DNA from: an uncultured Alphaproteobacteria bacterium
GTDB lineage: Bacteria; Pseudomonadota; Alphaproteobacteria; UBA6615
NCBI GenBank assembly: GCA_943787745.1
Contig: CALSNJ010000003.1
Span: 62,001 to 126,000, forward strand
DNA length: 64,000 nucleotides
Direction: 5' to 3'
Shown: positions 45,173 through 54,212 of the stretch, one piece after another
Numbering within the stretch: position 1 is the first letter of the stretch
Layout of the letters: the number at the start of each line of letters is the position of its first letter
The notes under the pieces: model-generated
Told to the model about the DNA's origin: nothing
The model's database searches: none
The model's input: the letters and a program-made list of their open reading frames with translations, nothing else
Translations under genes and position numbers: made by a program

Positions 45173-46417
45173 ATGCTATCGGCATTGCCGGCCCTGGCTG
45201 CACTGCTCCTTGGTGTCGTTTTCCTGATGCTTGGAAACGGCTTGCTGGGCACGTTGCTCGGCGTGCGCGGGGCGATCGAGTCTTTTTCTGCTTTTGAAAT
45301 AGGGCTCGCTATGAGTGGCTATTTTGGCGGCTTTGCGCTGGCCTGTCTCTTTGGGGCCTCGATTATCGAGCGTGTGGGCCATATTCGCGCGTTTGCCGCC
45401 TTCGCTTCTCTGGCAGCGGCCGCAGCGGTGATCCATTCGGTGCTGGTGGATCCCTACAGTTGGATTGTTTTGCGCGGTCTGACGGGGGCCTGTTTCGCCG
45501 GGCTTTATATGGTGATCGAAAGTTGGCTAAACGACAGAATCCCCAACAATCAACGGGGCTCCCTTATGGCGATTTACATGATCTTGAATCTGGGGTCGAT
45601 CGCGGCAGCACAGCAATTTCTGAACATTGCCGATCCGGGCGGATTTGAGCTCTTCATTCTTGCCTCGGTGCTCGTGTCACTTGCGGTGTTGCCGGTGGTA
45701 TTGACCAAAAGCGAAGCGCCTGTGCCCATTCCCACGGATCGGATGTGGTTCTCCGAGCTGTACCGAATCTCGCCTCTTGGAACACTGGGAACTTTCACAA
45801 CCGGGCTTGCCAATGGTGCTTTGTGGGGTCTGATACCGCTCGCTGCGATCAGGTTTGGCCTGTCGACAGCTTCGGTGGCGACGTTGATGTCGCTGATCAT
45901 ACTTGGCGGTGTTGTCTTCCAGTGGCCGATCGGATGGGTCTCCGACAGGGTCGATCGCCGCAAGGTGATCGTTGTGGCGAGCGTGATCCTGGTGGCGAGT
46001 AGTCTCGCATTGTATTTCGTGGCATCTCGCGGCGTAGAGTTCCTGTTTGTGCTGGGTTTTGTGTTCGGCGGGATGAGCCTGGTTCTTTATCCGCTTTGTG
46101 CTGCGCATACGAACGACCGGGTCTCCGGGTCGGAACGCGTGCCCGTGATCGCAGGGTTGCTGTTGGTCTTTGGGATAGGGGCGGTCATTGGTCCGCTATT
46201 GGGTGCGCTGGTCATGGAGATTCTCGGGGATCTGAGCGTCTTTCTGTACATCGCCGGCGTACAGGCGCTGTTGTTAATCTTTGCGCTGTTGCGCATCCGC
46301 GATGGTGAGCCTGTGCTGCCCGAAGATCGCTCTGTCTTTGAGCCTGTGGTGTCGGAGCCGACCACGGCAATTTTTGATGCCCAGGTTCTGCCGGAGGAAG
46401 AAGGCGGGCAAACATGA
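45173..46417 (+). CDS. MFS transporter, YcaD-like
   Basis: 414-residue major-facilitator protein with about 12 hydrophobic segments. GNGLLGTLLGVRGAIESFSAFEIGLAMSGYFGGFALA and LRGLTGACFAGLYMVIESWLNDR match the YcaD-like group; GWVSDRVDRRKVIV is the central MFS motif. Substrate unknown. It ends in an acidic tail of about 40 residues (DRSVFEPVVSEPTT). Lies 35 bp after glnD and 47 bp before murJ, so all are probably one operon. Confidence 0.87.
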   Translation: MLSALPALAALLLGVVFLMLGNGLLGTLLGVRGAIESFSAFEIGLAMSGYFGGFALACLFGASIIERVGHIRAFAAFASLAAAAAVIHSVLVDPYSWIVLRGLTGACFAGLYMVIESWLNDRIPNNQRGSLMAIYMILNLGSIAAAQQFLNIADPGGFELFILASVLVSLAVLPVVLTKSEAPVPIPTDRMWFSELYRISPLGTLGTFTTGLANGALWGLIPLAAIRFGLSTASVATLMSLIILGGVVFQWPIGWVSDRVDRRKVIVVASVILVASSLALYFVASRGVEFLFVLGFVFGGMSLVLYPLCAAHTNDRVSGSERVPVIAGLLLVFGIGAVIGPLLGALVMEILGDLSVFLYIAGVQALLLIFALLRIRDGEPVLPEDRSVFEPVVSEPTTAIFDAQVLPEEEGGQT

Positions 46418-46464
46418 TCTGTCTATGCCTTTCCTTCGCCCTGATTTCTCGTTAAGAGCGCGGT

Positions 46465-48030
46465 ATGTCGCTCGTTCGCGCAATCGCTACGGTCGGCGGC
46501 TGGACCATGGGCAGCCGCGTGTTGGGCTTTGTGCGCGACATGTTCCTCGCCGGATTTCTCGGCGCGGGTCAGGTCAGTGATGCTTTTTTCGTTGCCCTGC
46601 AGTTTCCGAATATTTTTCGTCGTCTGTTTGCAGAAGGCGCGTTCAACGCGGCCTTCGTACCGTTGTTTGCCGGGGAACTGACCGAACATGGCCGCGCGGC
46701 GGCGCGAGAATTTGCAGAGCGTGTATTCGGGGTCATGCTGGTGATCCTGATTGTCCTGACCTTCGTTGTGGAAATTTTCATGGCCGAAGTGATGTCGGTT
46801 GTGGCCGGCGGATTCGTGGATGATCCGGAGAAGTTTCAACTGGCGGTGGACTTTGCGCGACTGACGTTTCCCTATCTGCTGTTCGTTTCTCTGGCGGCCA
46901 TGCTGGCAGGTATCTTGAACACTCTGGAACGATTTGTGGCCGCTGCTGCGGCACCTATCCTTTTAAACATTGTTCTGATTTCTGCACTTGTGGCCGTCGC
47001 ACTCGGCTGGTTGCCCGATCCGGGGCTCGCCTTGAGTTGGGGGGTGCTGATCGCGGGGATCGGGCAGTTTGTCTGGCTGGCGATCGCGTGTCGGCGTGCC
47101 GGGTTGTTGCCCAGGGTTCCGCGCTTTGTCATGGGTCCCCGGGTGCGGCGCCTTTTCATATTGATGGGGCCGGGCATTCTTGGCGCGGGGGTTTATCAGA
47201 TCAATGTTCTGGTTGGCGTGCGTCTGGCCTCCGAACTTCCCGAAGGGTCTGTCTCGTTTTTGTACTTCGCGGATCGGGTCAACCAATTGCCGCTTGGCGT
47301 GGTGGGCGCAGCGGTTGGGGTGGCGTTGCTTCCGTTGCTGGCGCGTCAACTCAAAGCTGGCGAGACCGCTTTGGCACGAGACAGTCAGAACCGGGCGATC
47401 GAGTTTGCGATGCTGCTCACCATTCCGGCGGCGGCAGCGCTGCTGGTGATTGCCGACCCGGTTATCACGGTGTTGTTCCAGCGTGGTGCCTTTGATGCTG
47501 CGGATGCGGCAGCAACGTCGCGGGCGCTGGCGGCGTTTGCGCTGGGCTTGCCGGCCTATGTTCTGATCAAGGCGCTCGCCCCGGGCTTCTTTGCGCGGGA
47601 GGATACCGCCACACCGGTGAAAATTGCCGCTGTTGCGCTCATCATCAATGTTGCTGTGGCTCTGGCTTTGATGCCGGTGCTGGCCCATGTGGGCATTGCG
47701 CTGGCGACGGCAGTTTCCTCATGGTTCAACGCTGTCATGCTTGCTGCGCTTTTGTATCGGCGCGACCTTCTCGATCCCGATAAACGGTTGCTGCAGCGCC
47801 TGGTCCGGATCGTCTGCGCGGCGGCGCTGATGGCGCTGGGTCTCTGGCTGGGGGCCTGGTTGTTGGGTGACTGGCTGGTGCGCAGTGATCTGCTTGGTGT
47901 GGGCGCGCTCGCCGTGCTGGTGCTGGCTGGCGTCATTGTATATGGCGGCAGCGCGCAGCTTCTGCGCGCGACCTCCCTGTCTGAAATGCGCGGCATGCTT
48001 CGTCGTACAGCCCCGCCTGGCGATGCTTGA
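46465..48030 (+). CDS. murJ: Lipid II flippase MurJ
   Basis: 521-residue multi-pass membrane protein of the MOP superfamily that flips lipid II for peptidoglycan synthesis. N-terminal signature [57 protein letters not shown] contains the conserved Arg and Asp residues. About 14 TM helices. Length matches the family (about 511). Immediately upstream of trpS. Confidence 0.98.
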   Translation: MSLVRAIATVGGWTMGSRVLGFVRDMFLAGFLGAGQVSDAFFVALQFPNIFRRLFAEGAFNAAFVPLFAGELTEHGRAAAREFAERVFGVMLVILIVLTFVVEIFMAEVMSVVAGGFVDDPEKFQLAVDFARLTFPYLLFVSLAAMLAGILNTLERFVAAAAAPILLNIVLISALVAVALGWLPDPGLALSWGVLIAGIGQFVWLAIACRRAGLLPRVPRFVMGPRVRRLFILMGPGILGAGVYQINVLVGVRLASELPEGSVSFLYFADRVNQLPLGVVGAAVGVALLPLLARQLKAGETALARDSQNRAIEFAMLLTIPAAAALLVIADPVITVLFQRGAFDAADAAATSRALAAFALGLPAYVLIKALAPGFFAREDTATPVKIAAVALIINVAVALALMPVLAHVGIALATAVSSWFNAVMLAALLYRRDLLDPDKRLLQRLVRIVCAAALMALGLWLGAWLLGDWLVRSDLLGVGALAVLVLAGVIVYGGSAQLLRATSLSEMRGMLRRTAPPGDA

Positions 48031-48122
48031 CCTCACGCGCGCGCAACGCCATAACCCGCGCCATCTCTGAACCATCAGAACCGACACCCGTGGGCGTCCA
48101 CACCCCAAGGAGCAAACACATC

Positions 48123-49154
48123 ATGAGCCGTATTTTCTCGGGCGTTCAGCCCACCGGTGACCTCCATCTCGGCAATTATCTCGGCGCCATCCGAAACTTT
48201 GTCGGCCTGCAGGATGACCATGAGTGCATCTACTGCGTGGTTGATCTGCATGCGATCACCGTGTGGCAGGACCCGACACGACTGGGTCCGCACACGCGCG
48301 AAGTGGCCTCGGCGTTTCTGGCTTCAGGTATCGATCCGAAGACCTCAATCATCTTCAATCAAAGCCGGGTTTCAGCCCATGCCGAGCTGGCCTGGATCTT
48401 CAATTGTGTGGCGCGCGTTGGATGGCTCTCCCGCATGACCCAGTTCAAGGAGAAGGCGGGCAAGCATCGTGAGAATGCGAGTGTGGGCCTTTACGTCTAT
48501 CCGAACCTGATGGCTGCGGATATCCTGGCCTATAAGGCGACCCATGTGCCGGTTGGCGAAGACCAGAAGCAGCATCTCGAGCTGACGCGCGACATCGCAA
48601 TCAAGTTCAACAACGATTTCGGCACCGAGTGTTTCCCTGTCGTGGAGCCGCTGATCTTTGGCGAAGCGACCCGGGTCATGAGCTTGCGCGACGGCACCAA
48701 GAAGATGTCGAAATCCGATCCCTCGGAATATTCACGCATCAACCTGACCGATGGTCCCGATGACATTGCCAACAAGGTGCGCAAGGCCAAGACGGATCCG
48801 GGTGAATTGCCGGGCCTCGAAGCGCTTGATGAGGAGGGTACCCGCTTGCGCAAGGAGGCGGTGAGTGAGCGCCCGGAGGCGTTCAATTTGCTTTCGATCT
48901 ACGCCGCGCTGTCCGGTCAGACGATGCCGGCAACCCTTGAGCAATTTGCCGGCAAGCAGTTCAGTGCCTTCAAGGGCGAGTTGGTCGATATGTCCGTCGA
49001 GAAACTGGGGCCGATCGGTGCCGAGATGCAGCGCCTGATGGCCGATCCTGGTCACGTGGATTCAATCCTGGCCGATGGTGCTGAGCGCGCGGCCGCGCTG
49101 GCCGAACCGGTGATGCGGGAAGTGCACGAGATTGTTGGGTTTCTTGGTTCCTAG
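48123..49154 (+). CDS. trpS: Tryptophanyl-tRNA synthetase
   Basis: 343-residue class I aminoacyl-tRNA synthetase. The HIGH-like motif is in [20 protein letters not shown] at the N-terminus; the KMSKS loop is intact in [16 protein letters not shown]. Length matches bacterial TrpRS (about 334). The ATG at 48123 is chosen; 32 upstream in-frame codons lack homology. About 92 bp separate it from murJ. It ends in a hairpin shared with the convergent cyclase gene. Confidence 0.98.
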   Translation: MSRIFSGVQPTGDLHLGNYLGAIRNFVGLQDDHECIYCVVDLHAITVWQDPTRLGPHTREVASAFLASGIDPKTSIIFNQSRVSAHAELAWIFNCVARVGWLSRMTQFKEKAGKHRENASVGLYVYPNLMAADILAYKATHVPVGEDQKQHLELTRDIAIKFNNDFGTECFPVVEPLIFGEATRVMSLRDGTKKMSKSDPSEYSRINLTDGPDDIANKVRKAKTDPGELPGLEALDEEGTRLRKEAVSERPEAFNLLSIYAALSGQTMPATLEQFAGKQFSAFKGELVDMSVEKLGPIGAEMQRLMADPGHVDSILADGAERAAALAEPVMREVHEIVGFLGS

Positions 49155-49167
49155 CCCAACGGGCTAG
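49151..49167. terminator. Bidirectional hairpin overlapping both stop codons (trpS and cyclase)
   Basis: Perfect 7-bp arms CTAGCCC (49151-49157) and GGGCTAG (49161-49167) around AAC. The left arm contains the trpS TAG and the right arm the cyclase TAG on the minus strand. There is no U tract, so termination is a weak inference. Confidence 0.45.
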
Positions 49168-50387
49168 TGCGGGACGGCGAAAATTTCTTGCGGTTCACGC
49201 ACGCCGCGGAGCACTTGAAAACCGAGTGATTCTAGTTTTTCGCTGGTCGCTTGGGCAACCGAACTGGAGACCAGAAGGTTGCGCGCCAGGGTTTTGCAAA
49301 GCGCCTCGATTCGTGATGTCTGATTGACTGCAGGTCCGATCACGGTGAAATCGAGGCGGTCCGATGCGCCGATGTTTCCGTACACAACTTCGCCCATATG
49401 CAGGGCGATCCCATATCCGATTTCTGCAAGGCCTTTCTCCACCCGTGCGCGATTGCCCGCGGCAATTTTTACGCGGGCTGCACGTGCAGCCGCGAGGGCG
49501 GAATCCGCTGCGTGTTGCGGGCTGTCGAAGGAAGCGATCGGAAAAATGGCCAGCAGCGAATCTCCCATAAATTTCAGAATTTCGCCGCCGTGATCATTCA
49601 GGGCCGCGCCCACGCGTTCGAAGTGATCGTTCAAAATGCCGAGGACCACCGGCGGTGCGAACGCATCTGACAGGCGGGTGAACCCACGCAGATCTGAAAT
49701 CCAGATGACCGCGTCGATGGTCTCATTTACGCCGCGATAAATTTCACCATCAAGGACGCGTTCTCCTGCGCTGTGGCCGAGATAGGTGTCCATCAGATTG
49801 CGCGCAACGGTGCGCATGGCGAGTATCTCGAGAACCAGAGAAAAGGTCGGCATCAACTGCGCGATCCGCGCGATTTGTTCTTCGGTGAACCCGTTGGGAT
49901 CCCGGGTGGCCCAGGAGCAGGAATAAGAACGACCGTCGGAAAACGGGACCGGCAGCATGATGTAGTCCGTGATGCCGTCTTCTTCGAGTTCTTCGAGGAT
50001 GGGAAAGTCGCGTGGGCACTCCGGATCGAGAAGGCGGCGGCGGATACCCGGAGAACCCTCGAATATCTCTTTGACCGGACTGCGCTGATAGGATTCGCGT
50101 GACTGCGACTGGTGGTCCGCCGTGAATTCGTCCGTTGTCCCGCTGTCGCTATTCCAGGTGTATCCGAAGACTGCGATCTGTGGATGCAGGGTTCTTACGA
50201 TCACGCTGAGACGGGCCAGCGGCAGGCCGCAGGCCTGAAACCGGACGCCAACTTCGCGCACCAGACGGGAAATCGAGCCTGTGGAACGGCCGAAATTCTC
50301 GGTCCAGTCATAGACCGGACAGTCGTAGTGGGGGGTTGGGAGCTCTTTGGACCCCTCAGTTGGTTTGCAACTTTCGGAGACAGACAT
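49164..50387 (-). CDS. Class III adenylate cyclase
   Basis: 407-residue soluble protein. The N-terminal part (about 1-200) is a GAF-like region of no clear family. The C-terminal cyclase domain (about 215-400) has both metal-binding Asp (WISDLRGFTRL and FMGDSLLAIFP), the adenine-specifying Lys (EILKFMGD) and Asp (DFTVIGPAVNQTSRIE), and the transition-state Asn and Arg in the same block. All catalytic residues are present, so it should make cAMP. The ATG at 50387 has GGAAAA about 7 nt upstream; a GTG at 50399 is also in frame. Sits convergent to trpS. Confidence 0.9.
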   Translation of the reverse strand: MSVSESCKPTEGSKELPTPHYDCPVYDWTENFGRSTGSISRLVREVGVRFQACGLPLARLSVIVRTLHPQIAVFGYTWNSDSGTTDEFTADHQSQSRESYQRSPVKEIFEGSPGIRRRLLDPECPRDFPILEELEEDGITDYIMLPVPFSDGRSYSCSWATRDPNGFTEEQIARIAQLMPTFSLVLEILAMRTVARNLMDTYLGHSAGERVLDGEIYRGVNETIDAVIWISDLRGFTRLSDAFAPPVVLGILNDHFERVGAALNDHGGEILKFMGDSLLAIFPIASFDSPQHAADSALAAARAARVKIAAGNRARVEKGLAEIGYGIALHMGEVVYGNIGASDRLDFTVIGPAVNQTSRIEALCKTLARNLLVSSSVAQATSEKLESLGFQVLRGVREPQEIFAVPH

Positions 50388-50700
50388 TTTGTTTTCCACA
50401 AGGCTTCCTGAGCAGGCGTTCGGCGCGGATCACCGCGTTTGAGCGGGAAACATAGGATTATCGATCAAGCTTGGCCACTTTTGCCGTTGCACGTTAACCA
50501 CATTGGGGATCCTGTTAACCATAACAGATCAAATTTGAGCTTGATTTCTCCGGGATTTGGCCCAAATTCCCGTTTAACAACACCCCGGTCACGCGATTCG
50601 TTGACGGATCGACGGGCCAAAAGTTAACAGGGGTTCATGTGGCTTGTGGCTGTGTGCCGTTCGCCATCATTCAGGCATCGAAAACAAAGCGAGGTTCGGG
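50388..50700. other. Divergent regulatory region between cyclase and NifU-type genes
   Basis: 313 bp with no gene. It contains two TTAACCA-type direct repeats (50493-50521), further TTAAC elements at about 50574 and 50623, and a GANTC site (GATTC near 50596). It serves as the promoter region for both flanking genes. Confidence 0.6.
50493..50521 (+). promoter_or_regulatory. Tandem GTTAACCA elements, CtrA half-site-like
   Basis: GTTAACCA at 50493-50500 and again at 50514-50521, 21 bp apart (two helical turns). The second continues as TTAACCAT, reported as a CtrA half-site motif in Caulobacter. It lies 106 nt from the cyclase start and about 180 nt from the NifU-type start. Confidence 0.4.
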
Positions 50701-51255
50701 ATGTTTATTCAGACCGAAGAAACACCAAATCCGGTGACGTTGAAATTCCTGCCCGGTCGCGACGTGATGGAGGCGGGCACTGCCGACTTCCCGAGCCGCG
50801 ACACTGCGGGGGATTCCCCGCTCGCGCAGCGCCTGTTTGGTGTGCCCGAAGTCACGGCTGTTTTTCTGGGCGGAGACTTTGTCACCGTGACAAAGGCCCC
50901 GGATGCAGACTGGCAAGTTCTCAAGCCGGCCATTCTTGGTGCGATCATGGAACATTTCACATCAGGTGATCCGGTGATGCGGACCGCTGCCGGCCCCGCA
51001 CATGCGGCCGGTGACGGCCAGAATGATGAGGTTGTGTCCCAGATCGTAGAGCTCCTGGACACACGTGTACGTCCGGCTGTGGCCATGGATGGTGGCGATA
51101 TCGTGTTCCACGGATTTGAGGAGGGCGTTGTGTTCCTCACCATGCAGGGCGCTTGTGCCGGCTGCCCGAGTTCGACGGCGACGTTGAAAATGGGAATCGA
51201 GAATCTTTTGCGGCACTACATTCCGGAAGTTGAGGAAGTTCAGGCCGTCGCCTGA
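50701..51255 (+). CDS. NifU-family iron-sulfur scaffold protein
   Basis: 184-residue Fe-S carrier with the two-domain plan of alphaproteobacterial NfuA-like proteins: N-terminal Nfu_N (residues 1-88, FIQTEETPNPVTLKFLPGR) and C-terminal NifU-like domain (about 105-180) with the cluster-binding CAGC in QGACAGCPSSTATLKMG. It transfers Fe-S clusters to client enzymes such as radical SAM proteins (MiaB and HemW are in this window). The ATG at 50701 starts the conserved FIQTEETPNP; the longer frame from 50644 does not match. Confidence 0.94.
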   Translation: MFIQTEETPNPVTLKFLPGRDVMEAGTADFPSRDTAGDSPLAQRLFGVPEVTAVFLGGDFVTVTKAPDADWQVLKPAILGAIMEHFTSGDPVMRTAAGPAHAAGDGQNDEVVSQIVELLDTRVRPAVAMDGGDIVFHGFEEGVVFLTMQGACAGCPSSTATLKMGIENLLRHYIPEVEEVQAVA

Positions 51256-51321
51256 TCGCCGGTTCCACATAGATTGAGGTTGAGACAGCGGGCCGCTCGA
51301 AAAGGGCGTCTTGCCGAACAC

Positions 51322-51344
51322 TTAAAACATTCTTAAGAATTAAC
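51322..51344 (+). promoter_or_regulatory. CtrA-like box upstream of the Bax-like gene
   Basis: TTAA (51322-51325), exactly 7 nt, TTAA (51333-51336) fits the CtrA consensus TTAA-N7-TTAA, and a further TTAAC follows at 51340-51344. It lies 41-63 nt before the start of the next gene, a promoter-proximal position. Confidence 0.5.
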
Positions 51345-51384
51345 GCGCCCCTGGCCCGCGGCACTAACGGGGGAGTGTGTCGAA

Positions 51385-52395
51385 ATGCAGGGTAGAGCCA
51401 TTTTTTTCCGAGACTATAAACGCGCAGCGCTCGCGCTCATGGGACTTAGCGTTGTCGCCTTGTATGGGGCTGCGATTGCGTATCCGGGTGACCGGCCTGA
51501 GCGAACGGATATTGACTGGGCGGCGCTGCCCCAGGTTGCGCCCGAGGCCGATCTCGTGCGGACCGAGGTTCTCGATGATTCGATGGTCGAGGTCACCTCT
51601 GTCGCGAGTTTGCGCGAGACCCTCAATGCGGCCAATTTTGAGTTGAAGCCGATACGGCGCGGAAATGCGCGCGTGCCACGCCTTTTTGTCGAAGATCTGC
51701 CCGATGATTTTGATTCGCGGATGGTGGTTGAACAGCGCAAGAAGGCGTTTGTCCGCACCGTGCTTCCGCTGATTCTCAAGGCCAATGAGGAAGTGCGCAA
51801 TGAGCGCCGCAAACTGATTGCGATCGAAGAACAGATCTCGTCGGGTCGTGAAATTTCGGAATCTTCGCAACTCTGGCTGGATAATCTCGCAGAAAAATAC
51901 CGCACGTCACCGAACGATTTCGTCAGTCTGCTGCGGCGTGTGGATATGGTTTCACCGACAGTCGCGCTGGCCCAGTCGATCGAAGAAAGTGGCTGGGGAC
52001 GGTCCCGGTTCGCACGGCATGGCAACGCTCTTTATGGGCAGCGCGTCTGGAGCAAGGGCGCCGGTTTTGTTCCTGATGAACGGCCGGAAGGCGAGAAGTT
52101 CGAAGTCCGGGCATTCGACAGTCTGCTCGACAGTGTTCGCAGTTACGTTGTGAATCTGAACCGGCACCATGCCTATGAGGAATATCGTGCCGTGCGTTCG
52201 CGGATGCGGGCCCTGGAAACCTCTCTGCATTGGGAGGACCTGACCGCGACTCTGATCAATTATTCCGAGCGTCGTGAAGCCTATGTCGAAACCCTGTCGG
52301 GGCTTATCAGAAGCAATCGTCTCGATCAGTTTGAGGCTGCACAGTTGTCGAGCACGCCGGTCGAACTCGAAGACACCCAGCTCGCGTCGCGCTAG
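51385..52395 (+). CDS. Bax-family protein with glucosaminidase domain
   Basis: 336-residue single-pass membrane protein: TM at about residues 15-33, a linker to about 110, then a Bax/glucosaminidase domain (VRTVLPLILKANEEVRNER, PTVALAQSIEESGWGRSRFARHGNALYGQRVW) with the candidate catalytic Glu in EESGWG. Members cleave peptidoglycan glycan strands; the exact bond is unproven here. A CtrA-like site precedes it. Convergent with a polysaccharide deacetylase, 13 bp apart. Confidence 0.88.
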   Translation: MQGRAIFFRDYKRAALALMGLSVVALYGAAIAYPGDRPERTDIDWAALPQVAPEADLVRTEVLDDSMVEVTSVASLRETLNAANFELKPIRRGNARVPRLFVEDLPDDFDSRMVVEQRKKAFVRTVLPLILKANEEVRNERRKLIAIEEQISSGREISESSQLWLDNLAEKYRTSPNDFVSLLRRVDMVSPTVALAQSIEESGWGRSRFARHGNALYGQRVWSKGAGFVPDERPEGEKFEVRAFDSLLDSVRSYVVNLNRHHAYEEYRAVRSRMRALETSLHWEDLTATLINYSERREAYVETLSGLIRSNRLDQFEAAQLSSTPVELEDTQLASR

Positions 52396-52408
52396 CGCGC
52401 TCTATCCT

Positions 52409-53461
52409 CTAGCTCCTTGGGACGTAGTAGAGCGTGCCCAACCAGCGCCACCGGTTGTCCGGTCCAAGTGCCGTGCAGTTGATGCGCGCACGACCGGCCG
52501 AGAAGGGTGCATTCATGCGCACTTCAACGCGTGGCCCCAGCTGTTCGACTTTCACCTTCCCCTGATCAGCCGCATAGCAGGCGAGCCCATTCAGGGTTTC
52601 TGACATGTTGGTTCGGGTGAAACCGAACAATGGCGGGTTTACAGAAAGGGTCGGGTCTTTCGGTGTAACATCGGTGTGCGGAATGGGGAGGGCGTTTGCG
52701 ACCAGGCGGAACCGGTCCATGTTTCCAAACGATTCATTGAGCGAGAACCGGGGCAGATAGAACGGGTCCGATGATCGATCAAGCGGCCCCGAATGTTGTC
52801 CGAAAGCGGCGATATGGCCTATGTCTTGGACCAGTTTCTGGGTCTCCAGACTGGCTTCCCCGTAAGGGTAAGCAAAGAGCGGGGGAACAGAGCCCAGTTC
52901 CTCTTCAAGGCGCGCGATGGAACGCGCCATGTCTTCCTGATTGCGGGCGAGCGAGTTGGCGGGCATGTGAAGATGGGTTGCGGTATGCGCACCGATGGTC
53001 ACACCGTTATCGCGAATTTCGCGAATCTGGTCCCAGGTCATGAAGCCTGAAAAACCGCGATCAATCGGGTCCGTTGAAACGAACACCGTGAAGGGAATCT
53101 CCGCTTCCTTGAATCTTGGATAGGCTTCGCGATAGATCGAGAGATAGCCATCATCCACGGTGATCCCGATTGTCCGGTCCGGGAGTTCTCGGCCTGCGCG
53201 AAGCGCCGCGACGATCTCGGGAACCGGTAATACCGTGTATGGCCCGCTGGTCAATTCCTTGATGTGGTTTTCGAGTTGCTCAAGGCGGATATTGGTCGAA
53301 GGAAACCTATTCTCTCCGAAGCGGTGATACATCAGAATGATCGCGGAATCCGCGGCTTGCACCACGCCAGGCATGCCCAGCCAGGTGGCCGCGGCAAGCA
53401 TGCTGAGGGCTGCGCCGCGCGCGATTTTCTTCAAGGAATGGGCCATACCGGACTGTACCAT
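52409..53461 (-). CDS. Secreted polysaccharide deacetylase (NodB-like)
   Basis: 350-residue secreted protein: signal peptide residues about 1-37 (ending PGVVQA), then a carbohydrate esterase family 4 domain. Motifs: IILMYHRFGE, the DD in GITVDDGYLSIYREAYP, the metal-binding H-x3-H in GAHTATHLHMP, and FAYPYGEASLET. The likely reaction is N-deacetylation of a glycan such as peptidoglycan or a capsule. A C-terminal segment of about 100 residues is unassigned. The ATG at 53461 has AGGAAACGAG upstream and is preferred over an earlier in-frame start. Confidence 0.9.
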   Translation of the reverse strand: MVQSGMAHSLKKIARGAALSMLAAATWLGMPGVVQAADSAIILMYHRFGENRFPSTNIRLEQLENHIKELTSGPYTVLPVPEIVAALRAGRELPDRTIGITVDDGYLSIYREAYPRFKEAEIPFTVFVSTDPIDRGFSGFMTWDQIREIRDNGVTIGAHTATHLHMPANSLARNQEDMARSIARLEEELGSVPPLFAYPYGEASLETQKLVQDIGHIAAFGQHSGPLDRSSDPFYLPRFSLNESFGNMDRFRLVANALPIPHTDVTPKDPTLSVNPPLFGFTRTNMSETLNGLACYAADQGKVKVEQLGPRVEVRMNAPFSAGRARINCTALGPDNRWRWLGTLYYVPRS

Positions 53462-53576
53462 CTCGTTTCCTGCCAAACCAGAGCCTGTAACAGATTGTGG
53501 CACCTGATTGGTCTGTTTGTTGCGGCAAAGATACCTTTGGCGGGATTTGCACCGCAAGTCCGACCAAATGGCAGTG

Positions 53577-54131
53577 TCAGGTCATCATCGGCTTTGCCAG
53601 CTCTTGGTCAGAGACAAGTGGGTATGACCGGGGGTCGAACAACTGGTAGTGCCACCATTCCTTCGAATAGAAGTCCCAGCCTGCCGTCGACATAATGCCG
53701 AGTAGCAAGAGGCGATTGGCCTGGGCTGCAATCGAAATGTCCCCGTCGCCATGGAACGAGCGGGGGGTGAAGGCGTCGAAAGCGGTGCCCATGTCGAGCG
53801 CAATGCCGTCTTTGTCCAGAAGTGTGAGGTCCACCGCGACGCCGCGGCTGTGCGGGGACCCCTTCCTTGGATCGGCGAGAAAATCGGGATCGGGTGTATG
53901 GTTCCAGAGTGCCCATTGGGCCTCGCTCGGACGAAGCGCGTCGAAAATCAGAAAATGAAAGCCATGTCGCGCGGCCAGTTCGGCGGCGCGCTCAAGTTTT
54001 TCGGCCGCAGCCTGGTGCAGGAAACAATGTGAATTCTTGTAAACAGGCTGCCCGGTAAAGTTTTCGGGCGTCCCATAAGCGAGGGCGATCTCGACGTCGT
54101 AGGTGCCGGTCTCGATCTCGACATAGGTCAT
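53577..54131 (-). CDS. ddpX: D-alanyl-D-alanine dipeptidase (VanX/DdpX family)
   Basis: 184-residue zinc dipeptidase. Metal-ligand motif SPHSRGVAVDLTLLD (Ser-x-His-x6-Asp) and the C-terminal EWWHYQLFDP (catalytic Glu and third His ligand) are intact, with the Arg of FDALRPSEAQ. It hydrolyses D-Ala-D-Ala released from cell-wall turnover. No signal peptide, so cytoplasmic; length close to DdpX of E. coli (193). It is adjacent to the deacetylase on the same strand and divergent from tsaB. Confidence 0.93.
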   Translation of the reverse strand: MTYVEIETGTYDVEIALAYGTPENFTGQPVYKNSHCFLHQAAAEKLERAAELAARHGFHFLIFDALRPSEAQWALWNHTPDPDFLADPRKGSPHSRGVAVDLTLLDKDGIALDMGTAFDAFTPRSFHGDGDISIAAQANRLLLLGIMSTAGWDFYSKEWWHYQLFDPRSYPLVSDQELAKPMMT

Positions 54132-54212
54132 CCCAATTCCCTCTCGGCGCAGCTTTGCGATTTGAATTGTGCGATGCTAGAGCCTCGCGGTGATTCGCTG
54201 AAACGGGCAGAC

